In this document: in pieces, positions 1-9,040 of the stretch
Numbering within the stretch: the first letter of the stretch is position 1
Layout: every line of letters begins with the position of its first letter
Assembly (NCBI RefSeq): GCF_900078395.1
Contig: NZ_FKLA01000009.1
Coordinates: 1,192,614 to 1,256,613, forward strand
Length of the DNA: 64,000 nucleotides
Origin: Anaerotruncus rubiinfantis
GTDB lineage: Bacteria; Bacillota; Clostridia; Oscillospirales; Ruminococcaceae
Direction of reading: 5' to 3'
The notes under the pieces: generated by a model
Database searches by the model: none
Seen by the model: the letters and a program-made list of their open reading frames with translations, nothing else
What the model was told of the DNA's origin: nothing
Program-made: the position numbers and the translations under genes

Positions 1-478
1 CGGCCTTATTGCGGTTGCGTTTGCTGATTCCCTTGAAGATCATCGGCAGCGCGACATTTTCCATAGCGGTCATGGTGGGAAGCAGGTTATAGGATTGAAA
101 AACGAACCCCAGGTATTCCTGCCGGAAACGTGCCAGCTGGTTTTCCGTGAGTTTCGAGATGTTGACCTTCCCAATATAAACTGAACCGCGGGTCGGCTTT
201 TCCAGGCCCGCGAGCTGGTTGAGCAGGGTGGATTTGCCAGAACCGGAGGTACCGACAATGCAAACGACCTGTCCCTGCAAAATTTCCAGATTGATATCGG
301 CGAGCGCGACGACCTTTTCATCACCGATGCGGTACACCTTGCGCAGATGCCGCACGCTGATCATCACCCGCGGCTTTTTTTGCGGCGCGCACAGGGATGC
401 TTCGGCGGAAAGCACCGGTGCCGTCTGCGGAAGTCCGGTGTTTTCCGGCGGCAAAACAGCGACTGCATGCTCTTCCAA
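1..478 (-). CDS. ABC transporter ATP-binding protein, MacB/LolD type (partial)
   Basis: This is the N-terminal 159 residues of an ABC ATPase; the C-terminal part lies beyond the left edge. After an unusual 40-residue extension it shows the Walker A motif GTSGSGKST and the Q-loop region VFQSYNLLPTMTAMENV, which is typical of the MacB/LolD/FtsE subfamily that powers FtsX-like permeases. I chose the TTG start at 478 because an AAAGGAGG site lies about 8 bases upstream; an in-frame ATG about 43 codons later is the alternative. The signature motif and Walker B lie outside the window. The permease partner is presumably also to the left. Family assignment is firm; the substrate is unknown. Confidence 0.9.
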   Translation of the reverse strand, partial: MEEHAVAVLPPENTGLPQTAPVLSAEASLCAPQKKPRVMISVRHLRKVYRIGDEKVVALADINLEILQGQVVCIVGTSGSGKSTLLNQLAGLEKPTRGSVYIGKVNISKLTENQLARFRQEYLGFVFQSYNLLPTMTAMENVALPMIFKGISKRNRNKA

Positions 479-514
479 AATAGCCGCCTCCTTTCCCGAT
501 AATACCTATCATAA

Positions 515-543
515 AGTGTATTTCCCACAGGGAATTACTGCAA
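515..543 (-). promoter_or_regulatory. sigma-A promoter for the ABC ATPase gene
   Basis: On the minus strand, TTGCAG (543-538) is separated by 17 bases from TACACT (520-515), 37 bases upstream of the TTG start. This suggests the ATPase gene is transcribed separately from the acetyltransferase gene upstream. Confidence 0.55.
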
Positions 544-629
544 GTATTTCACAGTTTTTACAGCTTTCCAAGATCTTTATATCACAATTGGAAAAGGCCT
601 CCAAAGGATGCTGCCGTCCCTGTATGCAC

Positions 630-1091
630 TCAAAGCGTAGGTGCGGCGTATACGCGTTCAGATGCTCCGCCGGCATCCGTTGCCAGCGTTAAGAATTCCC
701 ATCCGCACCGTTCGTAAAAAGAGGTGTGGTCGGTCACCAGGTAGAGCTTCTGAAAGCCCATCCGTCCAAAATCCTTGCGCGCAAAGTCTAGGATCGACCT
801 GGCAATCCCCTGGTTGCGGCATCTTTCCTCCACAAAGAGCGCGCACAGATTCGGCGATAGATCGGGCCGGTCGTGAAAATCATTTTCGATAACGCCCGCG
901 CCAGCGGCCACCGCCTGCTTTCCATCCAGAAAAAGATACCACTGCGGAACACCGTACCGCTTTGCAATGCATGCCTGGATACTTTTCCGATAGACTCTGA
1001 CGGGGATTCCCCATTTTTGGCTGAACCAATCCGCTGCAGTCTCCAGATAATCGGGATGGTCCCGCAGCGGGATAATCCGGTTGTTTTCCAT
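630..1091 (-). CDS. GNAT family N-acetyltransferase
   Basis: This 153-residue protein is a single GNAT domain. The acetyl-CoA pyrophosphate-binding signature appears as RNQGIA (about residue 92) in the expected position after a beta strand (LCALFVEE). The C-terminal YERCGWEFL matches the usual family end (F/Y-Y-x-x-x-G-F/W). An AAAGGA site lies about 9 bases before the ATG. It is transcribed toward the ABC ATPase gene with a 150-base gap that holds a separate promoter. The substrate cannot be told from sequence. Confidence 0.85.
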   Translation of the reverse strand: MENNRIIPLRDHPDYLETAADWFSQKWGIPVRVYRKSIQACIAKRYGVPQWYLFLDGKQAVAAGAGVIENDFHDRPDLSPNLCALFVEERCRNQGIARSILDFARKDFGRMGFQKLYLVTDHTSFYERCGWEFLTLATDAGGASERVYAAPTL

Positions 1092-1307
1092 TGCTTTTGC
1101 GTCCTTTCGATCTGTGAGACAGGGCCGGCCTCGCTTCCTTGTAAGAACAAGCTGTTTATGTTAAAATAAAGAAGCCTGTCCAGCGGTTTTGGCCGCTGCG
1201 GCCGATGGACTGTATGGTTTAAAACAATACAGTTCGAGTATACCATAGAATCTGAAAAAAGCAAGTGCGGGCCGGCTTTGCCCGCGGCAATGGAAAGGGT
1301 AGCGGTT

Positions 1308-2666
1308 ATGCTGCAGAAAAACCAGATCATCGATCTTGCGGTCACTGATATGACCCATGAAGGAAGCGGCGTCGGCCATTACGAAGGGATGGCGGTATTT
1401 GTCCCGGCATCTGCCGTGGGCGACTGCTTGCGCGTGCGGATTCTGAAGGTCAACAAGACCCATTGCTTTGGGAAAATTGAGCAGGTTATGAGCCCGTCGC
1501 CCGACCGGGTGGAAACGGACTGTCCGGTGAGCCGCCGCTGCGGCGGCTGTGTGTTCCGGCATGTTTCCTATGCGGCGCAGCTCAGATATAAGCAGCATTT
1601 TGTCCAGTCAAACCTTGAACGGATCGGTGGTTTTTCATTGTTGACAGAGCCCATCGAGCCATCTCCGCAGATTGACGGATACCGTAACAAGGCCCAGTAT
1701 CCGGTGCGGATGCAGAAGGGGAAGCTGGCGGCTGGATTTTTCGCGCCGCGCACCCATGAAGTGATCGACTGCCACAGCTGCCTTTTGCAGCCACCAGGCT
1801 TCCAGGGCATTCTGGAATCGGTGCTTTCCTTTGCGGAGAAATATGGCGTTTTGGCCTACGACGAACTGTCCGGGCAGGGACTGCTGCGGCATGTCTATCT
1901 GCGCTGCGGCCAGCAGAGTGGGGAAATTATGGTCTGCCTGGTGGTGAACGGTTCGGGCTTGCCGCACGAAAAAGAATTGGTCGGGACGCTGCGCGCGTGC
2001 AATCCGTCGATTGTTTCAATCCTTCTTAATGAAAACACGCGTAATACCAATGTCATCTTGGGGCAGCGCACCCGGCTTCTCTACGGGAAGGATCATATTA
2101 CCGATACGCTGTGTGGTGTGCGGTTTGACCTTTCGCCGCACGCATTTTATCAGGTCAACAACCCCGGGGCCGAACGGCTTTATGGTGTGGCGGAGGAATA
2201 TGCTTCGCTGACGGGAGAAGAAACAGTTCTCGACCTGTACTGCGGCGCTGGAACAATCGGCCTTTCACTGGCTGGCCGGTGCAAACAGGTCATCGGGGTG
2301 GAAATCGTTGCGCAGGCGGTGGAAAACGCGGCTTCGAACGCCCAAAAAAACGGAATCACAAACGCGCGGTTTCTCTGCGCGGATGCGGTGCAGGCCGCGA
2401 AGCGGCTGGCCGCAGAAGGGGTCCGGCCGGATGTGATCATCCTTGATCCGCCGCGCAAAGGCTGTGAAGCGGCGCTGCTTGATACGGTAGCCGGGATGTC
2501 ACCGCAGAAGATTGTGATGGTATCCTGCAACAGCGCCACCATGGCGCGGGACTGCAAGATACTGGCGGGAAAGGGATATACGCTGGTGCGGTGCAGGCCG
2601 GTGGATATGTTCCCGCACACCGCGCATGTGGAAAGCGTGTCGCTTCTCTGCCGGGAGTCGACCTAA
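1308..2666 (+). CDS. TRAM-domain 23S rRNA (uracil-C5)-methyltransferase, RlmD/RlmCD type
   Basis: This 452-residue TrmA-family enzyme transfers a methyl group from SAM to C5 of a uridine in 23S rRNA. An N-terminal TRAM OB-fold (about residues 1-60, with THEGSGVGHYEG) is followed by an iron-sulfur cluster signature (CPVSRRCGGC), the SAM motif DLYCGAGTIGLS, the ILDPPRKGC motif and the catalytic-cysteine region VSCNSATMARD. I chose the ATG at 1308 because GGAAAGGG lies 8 bases upstream; a TTG at 1278 is also in frame. A second family member lies at 6154 and lacks TRAM, so the two probably differ in target position. Family is certain; the exact uridine (U747 or U1939 type) is not. Confidence 0.93.
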   Translation: MLQKNQIIDLAVTDMTHEGSGVGHYEGMAVFVPASAVGDCLRVRILKVNKTHCFGKIEQVMSPSPDRVETDCPVSRRCGGCVFRHVSYAAQLRYKQHFVQSNLERIGGFSLLTEPIEPSPQIDGYRNKAQYPVRMQKGKLAAGFFAPRTHEVIDCHSCLLQPPGFQGILESVLSFAEKYGVLAYDELSGQGLLRHVYLRCGQQSGEIMVCLVVNGSGLPHEKELVGTLRACNPSIVSILLNENTRNTNVILGQRTRLLYGKDHITDTLCGVRFDLSPHAFYQVNNPGAERLYGVAEEYASLTGEETVLDLYCGAGTIGLSLAGRCKQVIGVEIVAQAVENAASNAQKNGITNARFLCADAVQAAKRLAAEGVRPDVIILDPPRKGCEAALLDTVAGMSPQKIVMVSCNSATMARDCKILAGKGYTLVRCRPVDMFPHTAHVESVSLLCREST

Positions 2667-2743
2667 ACCTGCCCGGGATTGGGAAAAGTCCGGATTTTTC
2701 TGTCCGGCTGCGGCTCGCTGGCTTTTGTTTTCCCGGAATAGAT

Positions 2744-2866
2744 GGTATAATAGCTGCAGAGCGGCTATTATACCGGGTTTATGACCAGGCAGATGCGTCG
2801 GCAAAGCCGACTCCCTGCCCGATGGCCCATTATCCCACTGCGTGCTTCGCGCGTGTGGGATAATGG
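2744..2866. repeat. Dispersed hairpin repeat, copy A
   Basis: Three hairpins in series: 2744-2757/2761-2774 (14 bp, one G-T pair, loop AGA); a nested 2788-2792/2815-2819 with 2797-2802/2806-2811; and 2827-2838/2855-2866 (12 bp perfect). The first hairpin and the segment CGATGGCC...ATTATCCCAC...GCTTCGCGC recur in the same order at 51074-51160, so this is a repeat family and not a single terminator. Copy A carries about 45 extra bases between the two shared blocks. Confidence 0.75.
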
Positions 2867-2874
2867 ACGCGACA

Positions 2875-3010
2875 GAAAGCGGCGCAGGCCGCTTTCCTTC
2901 CGCGCAAAGCGCGGATACGCCGCCGCGGCGCGCGTACATTTCATCATAGCCGAACCCGGCTTTGCCGTTTCTAATGCGGCTTTACGGCATACAGGCACGG
3001 AGTGTGCCTG
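2875..3010. repeat. Further tandem hairpins after copy A
   Basis: Additional perfect dyads: 2875-2883/2888-2896 (9 bp, GAAAGCGGC with GCCGCTTTC), 2899-2905/2909-2915 (7 bp, loop AAA) and 2992-2998/3004-3010 (7 bp). None is followed by a T-run, so they are not ordinary terminators. They could stabilise mRNA ends or be a decayed composite of small repeats. Confidence 0.6.
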
Positions 3011-3127
3011 CGGTTATGCTGTAAGAGCTTTTCGAAAAACGCGGGATCTTTTCCCTCCCCGCAGGGACATGTAAAGATCCAGGAGATCAAAAAGATGCTG
3101 CATTACCAGGATAAGGAAGGATAAAAA

Positions 3128-6100
3128 ATGCTGCCAGTCAGCCTGGAAAAATTTTATGAAGGGCTTCCTCAGCTGTTTCCGTATTTTGCGGGAACAGATT
3201 CGCTGGAAGCGGATGTCGCGGCAATCGGGCGGTTTGTCTCGGGGCTGACCGCGTGTGAAAAATTGATGGTGGTGCGTCTTGACGACCGAAACCCCGAAGT
3301 GTGCAGGGAGGCGGCCATCTGGGGGGACGCGGACCTGTTCGGACCGAACCTTCATGGATTTCTGCAGGCTCGGCTGAAACGGCTGCTCGCACTGCTTGGG
3401 AAACAGGAGAGCCTGACAGGCCCTGAACTGGAACAGCTATTGACAGGCGGCGGTATCCCGGCTCTTTGCAGTGCGCTTTTTCCGCTGCGGTTTGAAGGGC
3501 GGCTGGCAGGCCTTTTGCTTGTGCAGAAAATAGAGGCTCCCTGGCGGCAGGAGGAACTGGAGCTGGCCGCGTTCGCGGGGAAGATCCTGGGGGCGGCACT
3601 CTCCGACCGCACCCACCTCGAAAACGAGGAACTTTACCGGTTCGTTTTTAATACGGTGATGGATGGGATGCAGGCGAGCCTTTATATCACAGATCCGGTT
3701 ACCGACCGGATTCTGTTCATGAACAGGACCATGCGTGAACAGTTCGGCATCGAGCATCCCGAAGGGAAGGTCTGTTGGCAGGTTCTGCAAAAGGGAATGC
3801 ACGAACGCTGCCCGTTTTGCCCGATAAAAACGCTGCTGGAAAGCGGTTCAGAGAATCCGTCCCACCAGTGGGAGGAGAAAAACCCGGTCACCGGCCGGAC
3901 CTATCAAAATTATGACAGCCTGATCCGCTGGCTGGACGGATCGATCGTCCATTTTCAGCAGTCGATCGATGTGACTGAGCTGAAAAGCGCTTACACCGAT
4001 GAGCTGACCCGGATGATGACCCGGCGCGCTGGGAAAGAAGCTCTGCGCAAGACTCTGGAAAAGGCCTGTGAAAATGGGGAAACGGTCACGGTGTGCATGT
4101 ATGACGTCAATCTGCTTAAGGAGATCAACGACATCTATGGACATGCCGAAGGCGACCGCATTCTCGCGGTCGTCGCGGAAAAAGTGCGGGAGGTACTGAC
4201 CGAACGGGATTATGCCTTCCGGTTAAGCGGGGACGAATTTATTGTCGTGTTCCTGGCCAGGCGAAAAAATGTCCAGAGCCGGATGCAGGGTGTGCTGCGG
4301 AAGCTTGAGAGCGGAAGCGAGGCATATCGGATCGGTTTTTGTTATGGGCTGGTGGAAGTGCAGCCCGACCGGCCAATCTCACTGGAGGAAGTACTGACCC
4401 TTGCCGACGAGCGGATGTACGAGCATAAACGCAGCTATCACATCCTTTATAACGAACGGAAACGAAAAAACGGGTTCAAAATTCCGGATATGCAGTTTTC
4501 GTACGATAAAGAACGGCTCTATCATGCTTTGGTGCAGAGCACCGACGACTATGTCTATGTCTGCAACCTGAAAACCGGGGTGTTCCGTTACACGCCGGCG
4601 ATGGTGGAAGAATTTGGGCTTCCCGGCGAAGTGATTGAGAATGCCGCCGCGGTGTGGGGCGCGAAGGTGCATGAAAACGACCGGCAGGCATTCCTGGAAT
4701 CAAACCAGGAGATTGCGGACGGACGCGCAACCTCCCATTGTGTCGAATACCGGGTGATGAACCGGCATGGGGAATGGGTCTGGGTCCGGTGCAGAGGGCA
4801 TGTGGAGCTTGATGACGATGGGGAACCGGTACTTTTCGCAGGCTTTATCACGAACCTTGGCAAAAAGAACAATATCGACCATCTAACCGGCCTTTTTAAC
4901 AAGTTTGAATTTGAGGATCAGATCCAGCATCTGCTGGAAAGCGACCCGGACAAAGGGTTTGCGGTCATGGTGCTTGGAATAGACGATTTGAAGCATATCA
5001 ACGACCTTTACGACCGCTTTTTCGGGGATGAGGTGATTCGGATCACCTCCCAAAAACTACGGGTGCTTTTGCCGAACGGTGTTTTTGTCTACCGGCTGGA
5101 TGGAGACGAATTCGGAGTGATCGCGCGGGATACCGGGGTCGAAGGGATACAGAAGATCTATCGGAAAATCCGGCAGACCTTCCAGAGCCAACAGGAATAC
5201 GAAGGGAAAAAGTATTACTGCACCTTGTCGGCCGGATGCCTGTTCTATCCGCAGGACGCGCAAAATTATCTGGATCTGTTCAAATACGCGGGCTATTCGC
5301 TGGAATACGCGAAGAGCCATGGCAAAAAGCGCTGTGTTTTCTACTCGAAGGATATCTTGGCATACCGGACGCGCGCGCTTGAGCTGGTGGAACTGCTGCG
5401 CGAAAGCGTGGAAAATGACTTTTCCGGTTTTCGGATCTGCTTTCAGCCGATCGTCAATGCGGTGGATGGCACGCTGGCCGGTGTGGAGGCGCTTTCCCGC
5501 TGGCATTGCGGCAAGTATGGGGAGGTTTCCCCGGTGGAATTCATTCCGCTTCTTGAGAAGAGCGGCCTGATCATCCCGGTGGGGAAATGGGTGCTGCGCA
5601 CAGCGGTGCGCGCCTGCAAAAGTTGGAACCGTCCCGGGCTTGCGGTGAATGTAAATCTTTCCTATCTGCAGCTGGAGGATTCGGATTTTGTCGCCTTCCT
5701 GCGCGGCGCGCTGGAGGAGGAAGCCTATTCCCCGCGGGATCTTGTGGTGGAACTGACGGAATCCGCGTTTGCAAAGGAAGATACGCGGGTCCAGAAAATT
5801 TTCCGGGAAATCCGTGAAATGGGCGTGCGTATCGCGATGGATGATTTCGGTACCGGATATTCGGCGCTTGGAATCCTGAAAAAATCGCCGGCGGATCTTG
5901 TGAAGATCGACAAGGCCTTTATCAAGGATATCCGTATCAGCAATTTCGACGCGACCTTCATTCGTTTTGTGGTGGCTCTTTGCCACGATGTGGGCATCCA
6001 GGTCTGTCTCGAAGGGGTGGAAACAGAAGCGGAATACAAAGTTGTGAGTGAAATGGGCCTGGATTTCATCCAGGGCTATCTGTTTGGCCGGCCGATGGAA

Positions 6101-6157
6101 GAACGGGACTTCCTTGCCGTCTATCCGGCAAACCCGAAGGAAGGAATGGATATATGA
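3128..6157 (+). CDS. Dual GGDEF-EAL cyclic-di-GMP signalling protein with PAS domains
   Basis: This 1009-residue protein has no obvious membrane segment. Order: an N-terminal region resembling a GAF sensor (about 1-165), PAS (about 170-280), GGDEF 1 (about 290-440, signature SGDEF near 366), PAS 2 (about 460-570), GGDEF 2 (about 585-735, signature DGDEF near 657) and EAL (about 760-1000). The EAL domain keeps the phosphodiesterase residues: EALSR, NVNLS, ELTES, DDFGTGYS (near 904), KIDK and EGVET. Both GGDEF motifs have a replaced first glycine, so synthase activity is uncertain while diesterase activity is likely. Its stop overlaps the start of the next methyltransferase gene (ATGA), implying translational coupling. 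Start supported by AGGAAGGA. Confidence 0.93.
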   Translation: MLPVSLEKFYEGLPQLFPYFAGTDSLEADVAAIGRFVSGLTACEKLMVVRLDDRNPEVCREAAIWGDADLFGPNLHGFLQARLKRLLALLGKQESLTGPELEQLLTGGGIPALCSALFPLRFEGRLAGLLLVQKIEAPWRQEELELAAFAGKILGAALSDRTHLENEELYRFVFNTVMDGMQASLYITDPVTDRILFMNRTMREQFGIEHPEGKVCWQVLQKGMHERCPFCPIKTLLESGSENPSHQWEEKNPVTGRTYQNYDSLIRWLDGSIVHFQQSIDVTELKSAYTDELTRMMTRRAGKEALRKTLEKACENGETVTVCMYDVNLLKEINDIYGHAEGDRILAVVAEKVREVLTERDYAFRLSGDEFIVVFLARRKNVQSRMQGVLRKLESGSEAYRIGFCYGLVEVQPDRPISLEEVLTLADERMYEHKRSYHILYNERKRKNGFKIPDMQFSYDKERLYHALVQSTDDYVYVCNLKTGVFRYTPAMVEEFGLPGEVIENAAAVWGAKVHENDRQAFLESNQEIADGRATSHCVEYRVMNRHGEWVWVRCRGHVELDDDGEPVLFAGFITNLGKKNNIDHLTGLFNKFEFEDQIQHLLESDPDKGFAVMVLGIDDLKHINDLYDRFFGDEVIRITSQKLRVLLPNGVFVYRLDGDEFGVIARDTGVEGIQKIYRKIRQTFQSQQEYEGKKYYCTLSAGCLFYPQDAQNYLDLFKYAGYSLEYAKSHGKKRCVFYSKDILAYRTRALELVELLRESVENDFSGFRICFQPIVNAVDGTLAGVEALSRWHCGKYGEVSPVEFIPLLEKSGLIIPVGKWVLRTAVRACKSWNRPGLAVNVNLSYLQLEDSDFVAFLRGALEEEAYSPRDLVVELTESAFAKEDTRVQKIFREIREMGVRIAMDDFGTGYSALGILKKSPADLVKIDKAFIKDIRISNFDATFIRFVVALCHDVGIQVCLEGVETEAEYKVVSEMGLDFIQGYLFGRPMEERDFLAVYPANPKEGMDI

Positions 6158-7326
6158 CCGATACGGTTTTGAAAAGCAAAGCGGCGTCCTGCCCGCTTTA
6201 TAAAAAATGCGGGGGCTGCCAGCTGCAAAATCTGAGCTATCCGGAACAGCTTGCCTTTAAACAGCGCAAGGTGCAGCGGCTGCTCGGCCGCTTTGGCAGG
6301 ATCGAGCCGATCATTGGGATGGAGAACCCGTTCCACTACCGCAACAAGGTGCAGGCCGCGTTCGGCCGCACACGGGAGGGCAGGATTATTTCCGGGGTCT
6401 ATCAGTCGAGCAGTCACCGGATCGTACCGGTGGAACGCTGCATGACCGAGGACCTGCTTGCGGATGAGATTATCGTGACCATCCGTTCGATGCTCCGCGG
6501 CTTTCGCATTGAACCATACGATGAGGACAGCGGGCGCGGGCTGCTGCGCCATGTGCTGGTCAAACGCGGTTTCCAGAGCGGGCAGGTCATGGTCGTGCTT
6601 GTGACCGCTTCGCCGGTATTCCCGGCAAAGCGCAGCTTTGTGACGGCCCTGTGCAAGGCGCATCCGCAGATTACCACCGTGCTCCAGAATGTGAACCCCT
6701 ATCGGACAAGCCTGGTGCTTGGGGAACGCGAACAGGTGCTTTATGGGCCGGGGTATATCGAGGATACCCTCTGCGGATGTATTTTCCGAATCTCAGCGCG
6801 GTCGTTTTACCAGATCAATCCTGTACAGACCGAAATTCTCTATGGCAAAGCGATCGAATATGCGGGTCTTGATGGGACGCAGACAGTGATCGACGCCTAC
6901 TGCGGCATCGGTACGATCGGGCTCATTGCGAGCCGCCATGCGGGCAATGTGATCGGGGTGGAAAATAACCGGGACGCGGTGCGCGACGCGATTTCCAACG
7001 CGAAACGCAACGCCATCAGGAACGCATGGTTTACCTGCGCGGACGCGGGCGAATTTATGGTGGAGATGGCCGAAGAAGGAAAACGCGCCGACGTGGTGTT
7101 TATGGACCCGCCGCGCGCTGGCAGTGACGAACGGTTCCTTCTGTCGGCCGAGCGGCTTGCCCCCAGCCGGATTGTTTATATCTCCTGCAATCCGGAAACG
7201 CAGGAGCGGGATCTTATGCATCTGACCGGTAACGGTTACCGTGTGCGGACGATCCAGCCGGTGGATATGTTCCCGCACACCAATCATGTGGAAACAGTCT
7301 GTTTGTTGGAACGGGAGGTTTTATGA
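6154..7326 (+). CDS. 23S rRNA (uracil-C5)-methyltransferase without TRAM domain
   Basis: This 390-residue TrmA-family protein begins directly with the cysteine cluster CPLYKKCGGCQ and has no TRAM domain, so it is shorter than the paralogue at 1308. SAM and catalytic motifs are intact: DAYCGIGTIGL, FMDPPRAGSD and SCNPETQERDL. C-terminal PVDMFPHTNHVETV is the usual family end. The ATG overlaps the stop of the GGDEF-EAL gene by four bases. Missing TRAM suggests weaker general RNA binding or a different site choice. Family certain, target uncertain. Confidence 0.92.
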   Translation: MTDTVLKSKAASCPLYKKCGGCQLQNLSYPEQLAFKQRKVQRLLGRFGRIEPIIGMENPFHYRNKVQAAFGRTREGRIISGVYQSSSHRIVPVERCMTEDLLADEIIVTIRSMLRGFRIEPYDEDSGRGLLRHVLVKRGFQSGQVMVVLVTASPVFPAKRSFVTALCKAHPQITTVLQNVNPYRTSLVLGEREQVLYGPGYIEDTLCGCIFRISARSFYQINPVQTEILYGKAIEYAGLDGTQTVIDAYCGIGTIGLIASRHAGNVIGVENNRDAVRDAISNAKRNAIRNAWFTCADAGEFMVEMAEEGKRADVVFMDPPRAGSDERFLLSAERLAPSRIVYISCNPETQERDLMHLTGNGYRVRTIQPVDMFPHTNHVETVCLLEREVL

Positions 7327-8165
7327 TGCGTGGAAAGGCGATCCGGCATTTTTTGATTGAAGGCCAGGCAGATGGAAGATGGGTGAGCGAGCTGTCGAAT
7401 TGGACGGGGAAGAGCTATAAAATCCCGCGGACCTATGTGAATTCCTGTGGCGACAGAAGCGATTTGAACAATACCGGGGTGTATTTCCTTTTCGGACGCA
7501 ATGACGATACAGATATGGACCAGGTCTACATCGGCGAAGCGGAAAATATCCTGACCCGGATAAAAGCGCATTTGACCGAAAAGGATTTTTGGACCGAATG
7601 CGTGGTTTTCATCAGCAAAGACAATAACCTCAACAAAGCGCATGTCAAATATCTTGAATACCACCTCTATCTCCTTGCGAAAGAGGCCAATAAATATGAA
7701 ATCCTGAATACCAATACGCCGACGGAATCGTCCATATCGGAGATGGATCGCGCGGAAATGGATGAGTTTATTGACAATATGCGGCTGATCCTAAGCGTTT
7801 TGGGGCATAAGGTTCTGGAGCCTTCGCGCGGCACTTCACATGGAAAGGGCACCGCTGTGTTTTATTTGCACGAGCGCACCGGGGCCAATGCCAGCGGAAA
7901 GATGAGTTCGGATGGCTTTGTCGTATTGAAAGGGTCAAAGATTGCCGAAGCTGTACAGCCATCCCTTTCTCCTTCAACCGTCAATCGGCGCAGTATGCTG
8001 GTCGAAAAGGGGATCATTGACGAACAGAACGTCTTTACACAGGACTGGGCGTTCAGCAGCCCAACCTTGGCGGCCACTGTTGTTGTGGGATATAACATCA
8101 ATGGCAGAGTTGCCTGGAAAACGAAAAAAGGCATCCCGCTCAAGGAAATGGAAGCGGAATTGTAG
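7326..8165 (+). CDS. GIY-YIG nuclease family protein with DUF4357
   Basis: This 279-residue protein resembles stand-alone GIY-YIG/DUF4357 proteins. The GIY-YIG core is spread over GVYFLFG (about 55) and QVYIGEAENILTRIKAH (about 75), followed by a conserved glutamate in YLEYHLY. The C-terminal 70 residues (SDGFVVLKGSKIAEA onward) match DUF4357. Two overlapping ATGs exist at 7323 and 7326; the second is better spaced from GGGAGG (7 bases). The upstream stop overlaps, so it is coupled to the methyltransferase gene. Nucleic-acid cleavage is a family inference; no restriction-modification partner is visible nearby. Confidence 0.85.
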   Translation: MRGKAIRHFLIEGQADGRWVSELSNWTGKSYKIPRTYVNSCGDRSDLNNTGVYFLFGRNDDTDMDQVYIGEAENILTRIKAHLTEKDFWTECVVFISKDNNLNKAHVKYLEYHLYLLAKEANKYEILNTNTPTESSISEMDRAEMDEFIDNMRLILSVLGHKVLEPSRGTSHGKGTAVFYLHERTGANASGKMSSDGFVVLKGSKIAEAVQPSLSPSTVNRRSMLVEKGIIDEQNVFTQDWAFSSPTLAATVVVGYNINGRVAWKTKKGIPLKEMEAEL

Positions 8166-8233
8166 CCGTATAAAACCGGATACGGCGGACGGGCGCCGGC
8201 CCATCCGGACAAAACTTGGAGGGAAGTGAAGTT

Positions 8234-8851
8234 ATGTACACCTGCGCGGAATGCGCCGTCCATGCCTGCAATGAAGAAAATCGGGACAATCTGCCTAAGA
8301 ATTGTCCGATGCGCAGGGAGGACGGGTTCTTTGCCGAGACTTTCAGGGAATATGAAAAGCCGGAGCAGCATGAATTTTATATCAAAGCGTCCGAGATCGA
8401 AGCGATCGGTTATGGCCAGTGGACTCGGATGCAGGAGATTATGGAATTCTGCCGCAATATGGGTTATCAGAAACTTGGGCTGGCGTTCTGCCGCGGGCTT
8501 CGGTGGGAGGCGAAAGTGATCAGCCGGGTTTTGCGGCAAAATGGATTTACGGTCGTATCGGTCATCTGCAAAACCGGTGGAATCCCGAAGGAACAGGCCG
8601 GAATTGTACAAAAACTGGGGAAGGGATTCGAGCCGATGTGCAACCCAATTGCGCAGGCGGCGCTTCTCAATGAGCAAAAGACCCAGCTCAACATCGTGGT
8701 AGGACTGTGTGTTGGGCATGACTCGCTCTTTTATAAATATTCGGATGCAATGGTCACCACCCTGATCACCAAAGACCGGGTGCTGGCGCATAACCCGGCT
8801 GGCGCGGTTTACTGCGCGGAGGGTTACTACAAGAAAAAATTGACGCGATAA
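8234..8851 (+). CDS. DUF1847 cysteine-rich protein
   Basis: This 205-residue protein has an N-terminal metal-site-like pattern (CAECAVHAC followed by NCP) and a conserved core with CRNMGYQKLGLAFCRGL and GLCVGHDSLF, matching the DUF1847 family of anaerobes. The ATG at 8234 is preceded by GGAGGGAAG; an upstream in-frame TTG at 8216 overlaps that site and is unlikely. The cysteines suggest an iron-sulfur or zinc site. Function unknown. Confidence 0.85.
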   Translation: MYTCAECAVHACNEENRDNLPKNCPMRREDGFFAETFREYEKPEQHEFYIKASEIEAIGYGQWTRMQEIMEFCRNMGYQKLGLAFCRGLRWEAKVISRVLRQNGFTVVSVICKTGGIPKEQAGIVQKLGKGFEPMCNPIAQAALLNEQKTQLNIVVGLCVGHDSLFYKYSDAMVTTLITKDRVLAHNPAGAVYCAEGYYKKKLTR

Positions 8852-8868
8852 AACGAAACGGACAGATG

Positions 8869-8912
8869 GGCAGGCCCGCCGTATCGTATCGATACGGCGG
8901 GCCTGCCTGTTT
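8869..8912 (+). terminator. Rho-independent terminator after the DUF1847 gene
   Basis: A perfect 17-bp stem (8869-8885 with 8891-8907, loop 8886-8890) is followed by TGTTT. It closes the operon that begins at 3128 or earlier. Confidence 0.8.
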
Positions 8913-9040
8913 ATACCGCGGCGAAAAGCCGAATAAAAACGATGGAACACGCCTTGCGCGGCGGAAGAAATGATAAATTGCGCAAAAGCGTGAAGAATAT
9001 AGAACGAATTCCCAATACAAGAAAAGAATCGACGGGGTGA

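Larger units (their letters stand above)
2667..3127. other. Intergenic region packed with hairpins
   Basis: No coding frame is convincing in these 461 bases. The stretch from 2744 to 3010 is a run of inverted repeats, listed separately. Weak dyads follow (AGCCG/CGGCT at 2948-2961). The final 30 bases hold the AGGAAGGA ribosome-binding site for the GGDEF-EAL gene. I found no c-di-GMP riboswitch signature. Confidence 0.7.

Noticed and set aside
2950..3127. Possible c-di-GMP riboswitch ahead of the GGDEF-EAL gene
   Set aside because: The region has hairpins but none of the conserved GEMM core segments.
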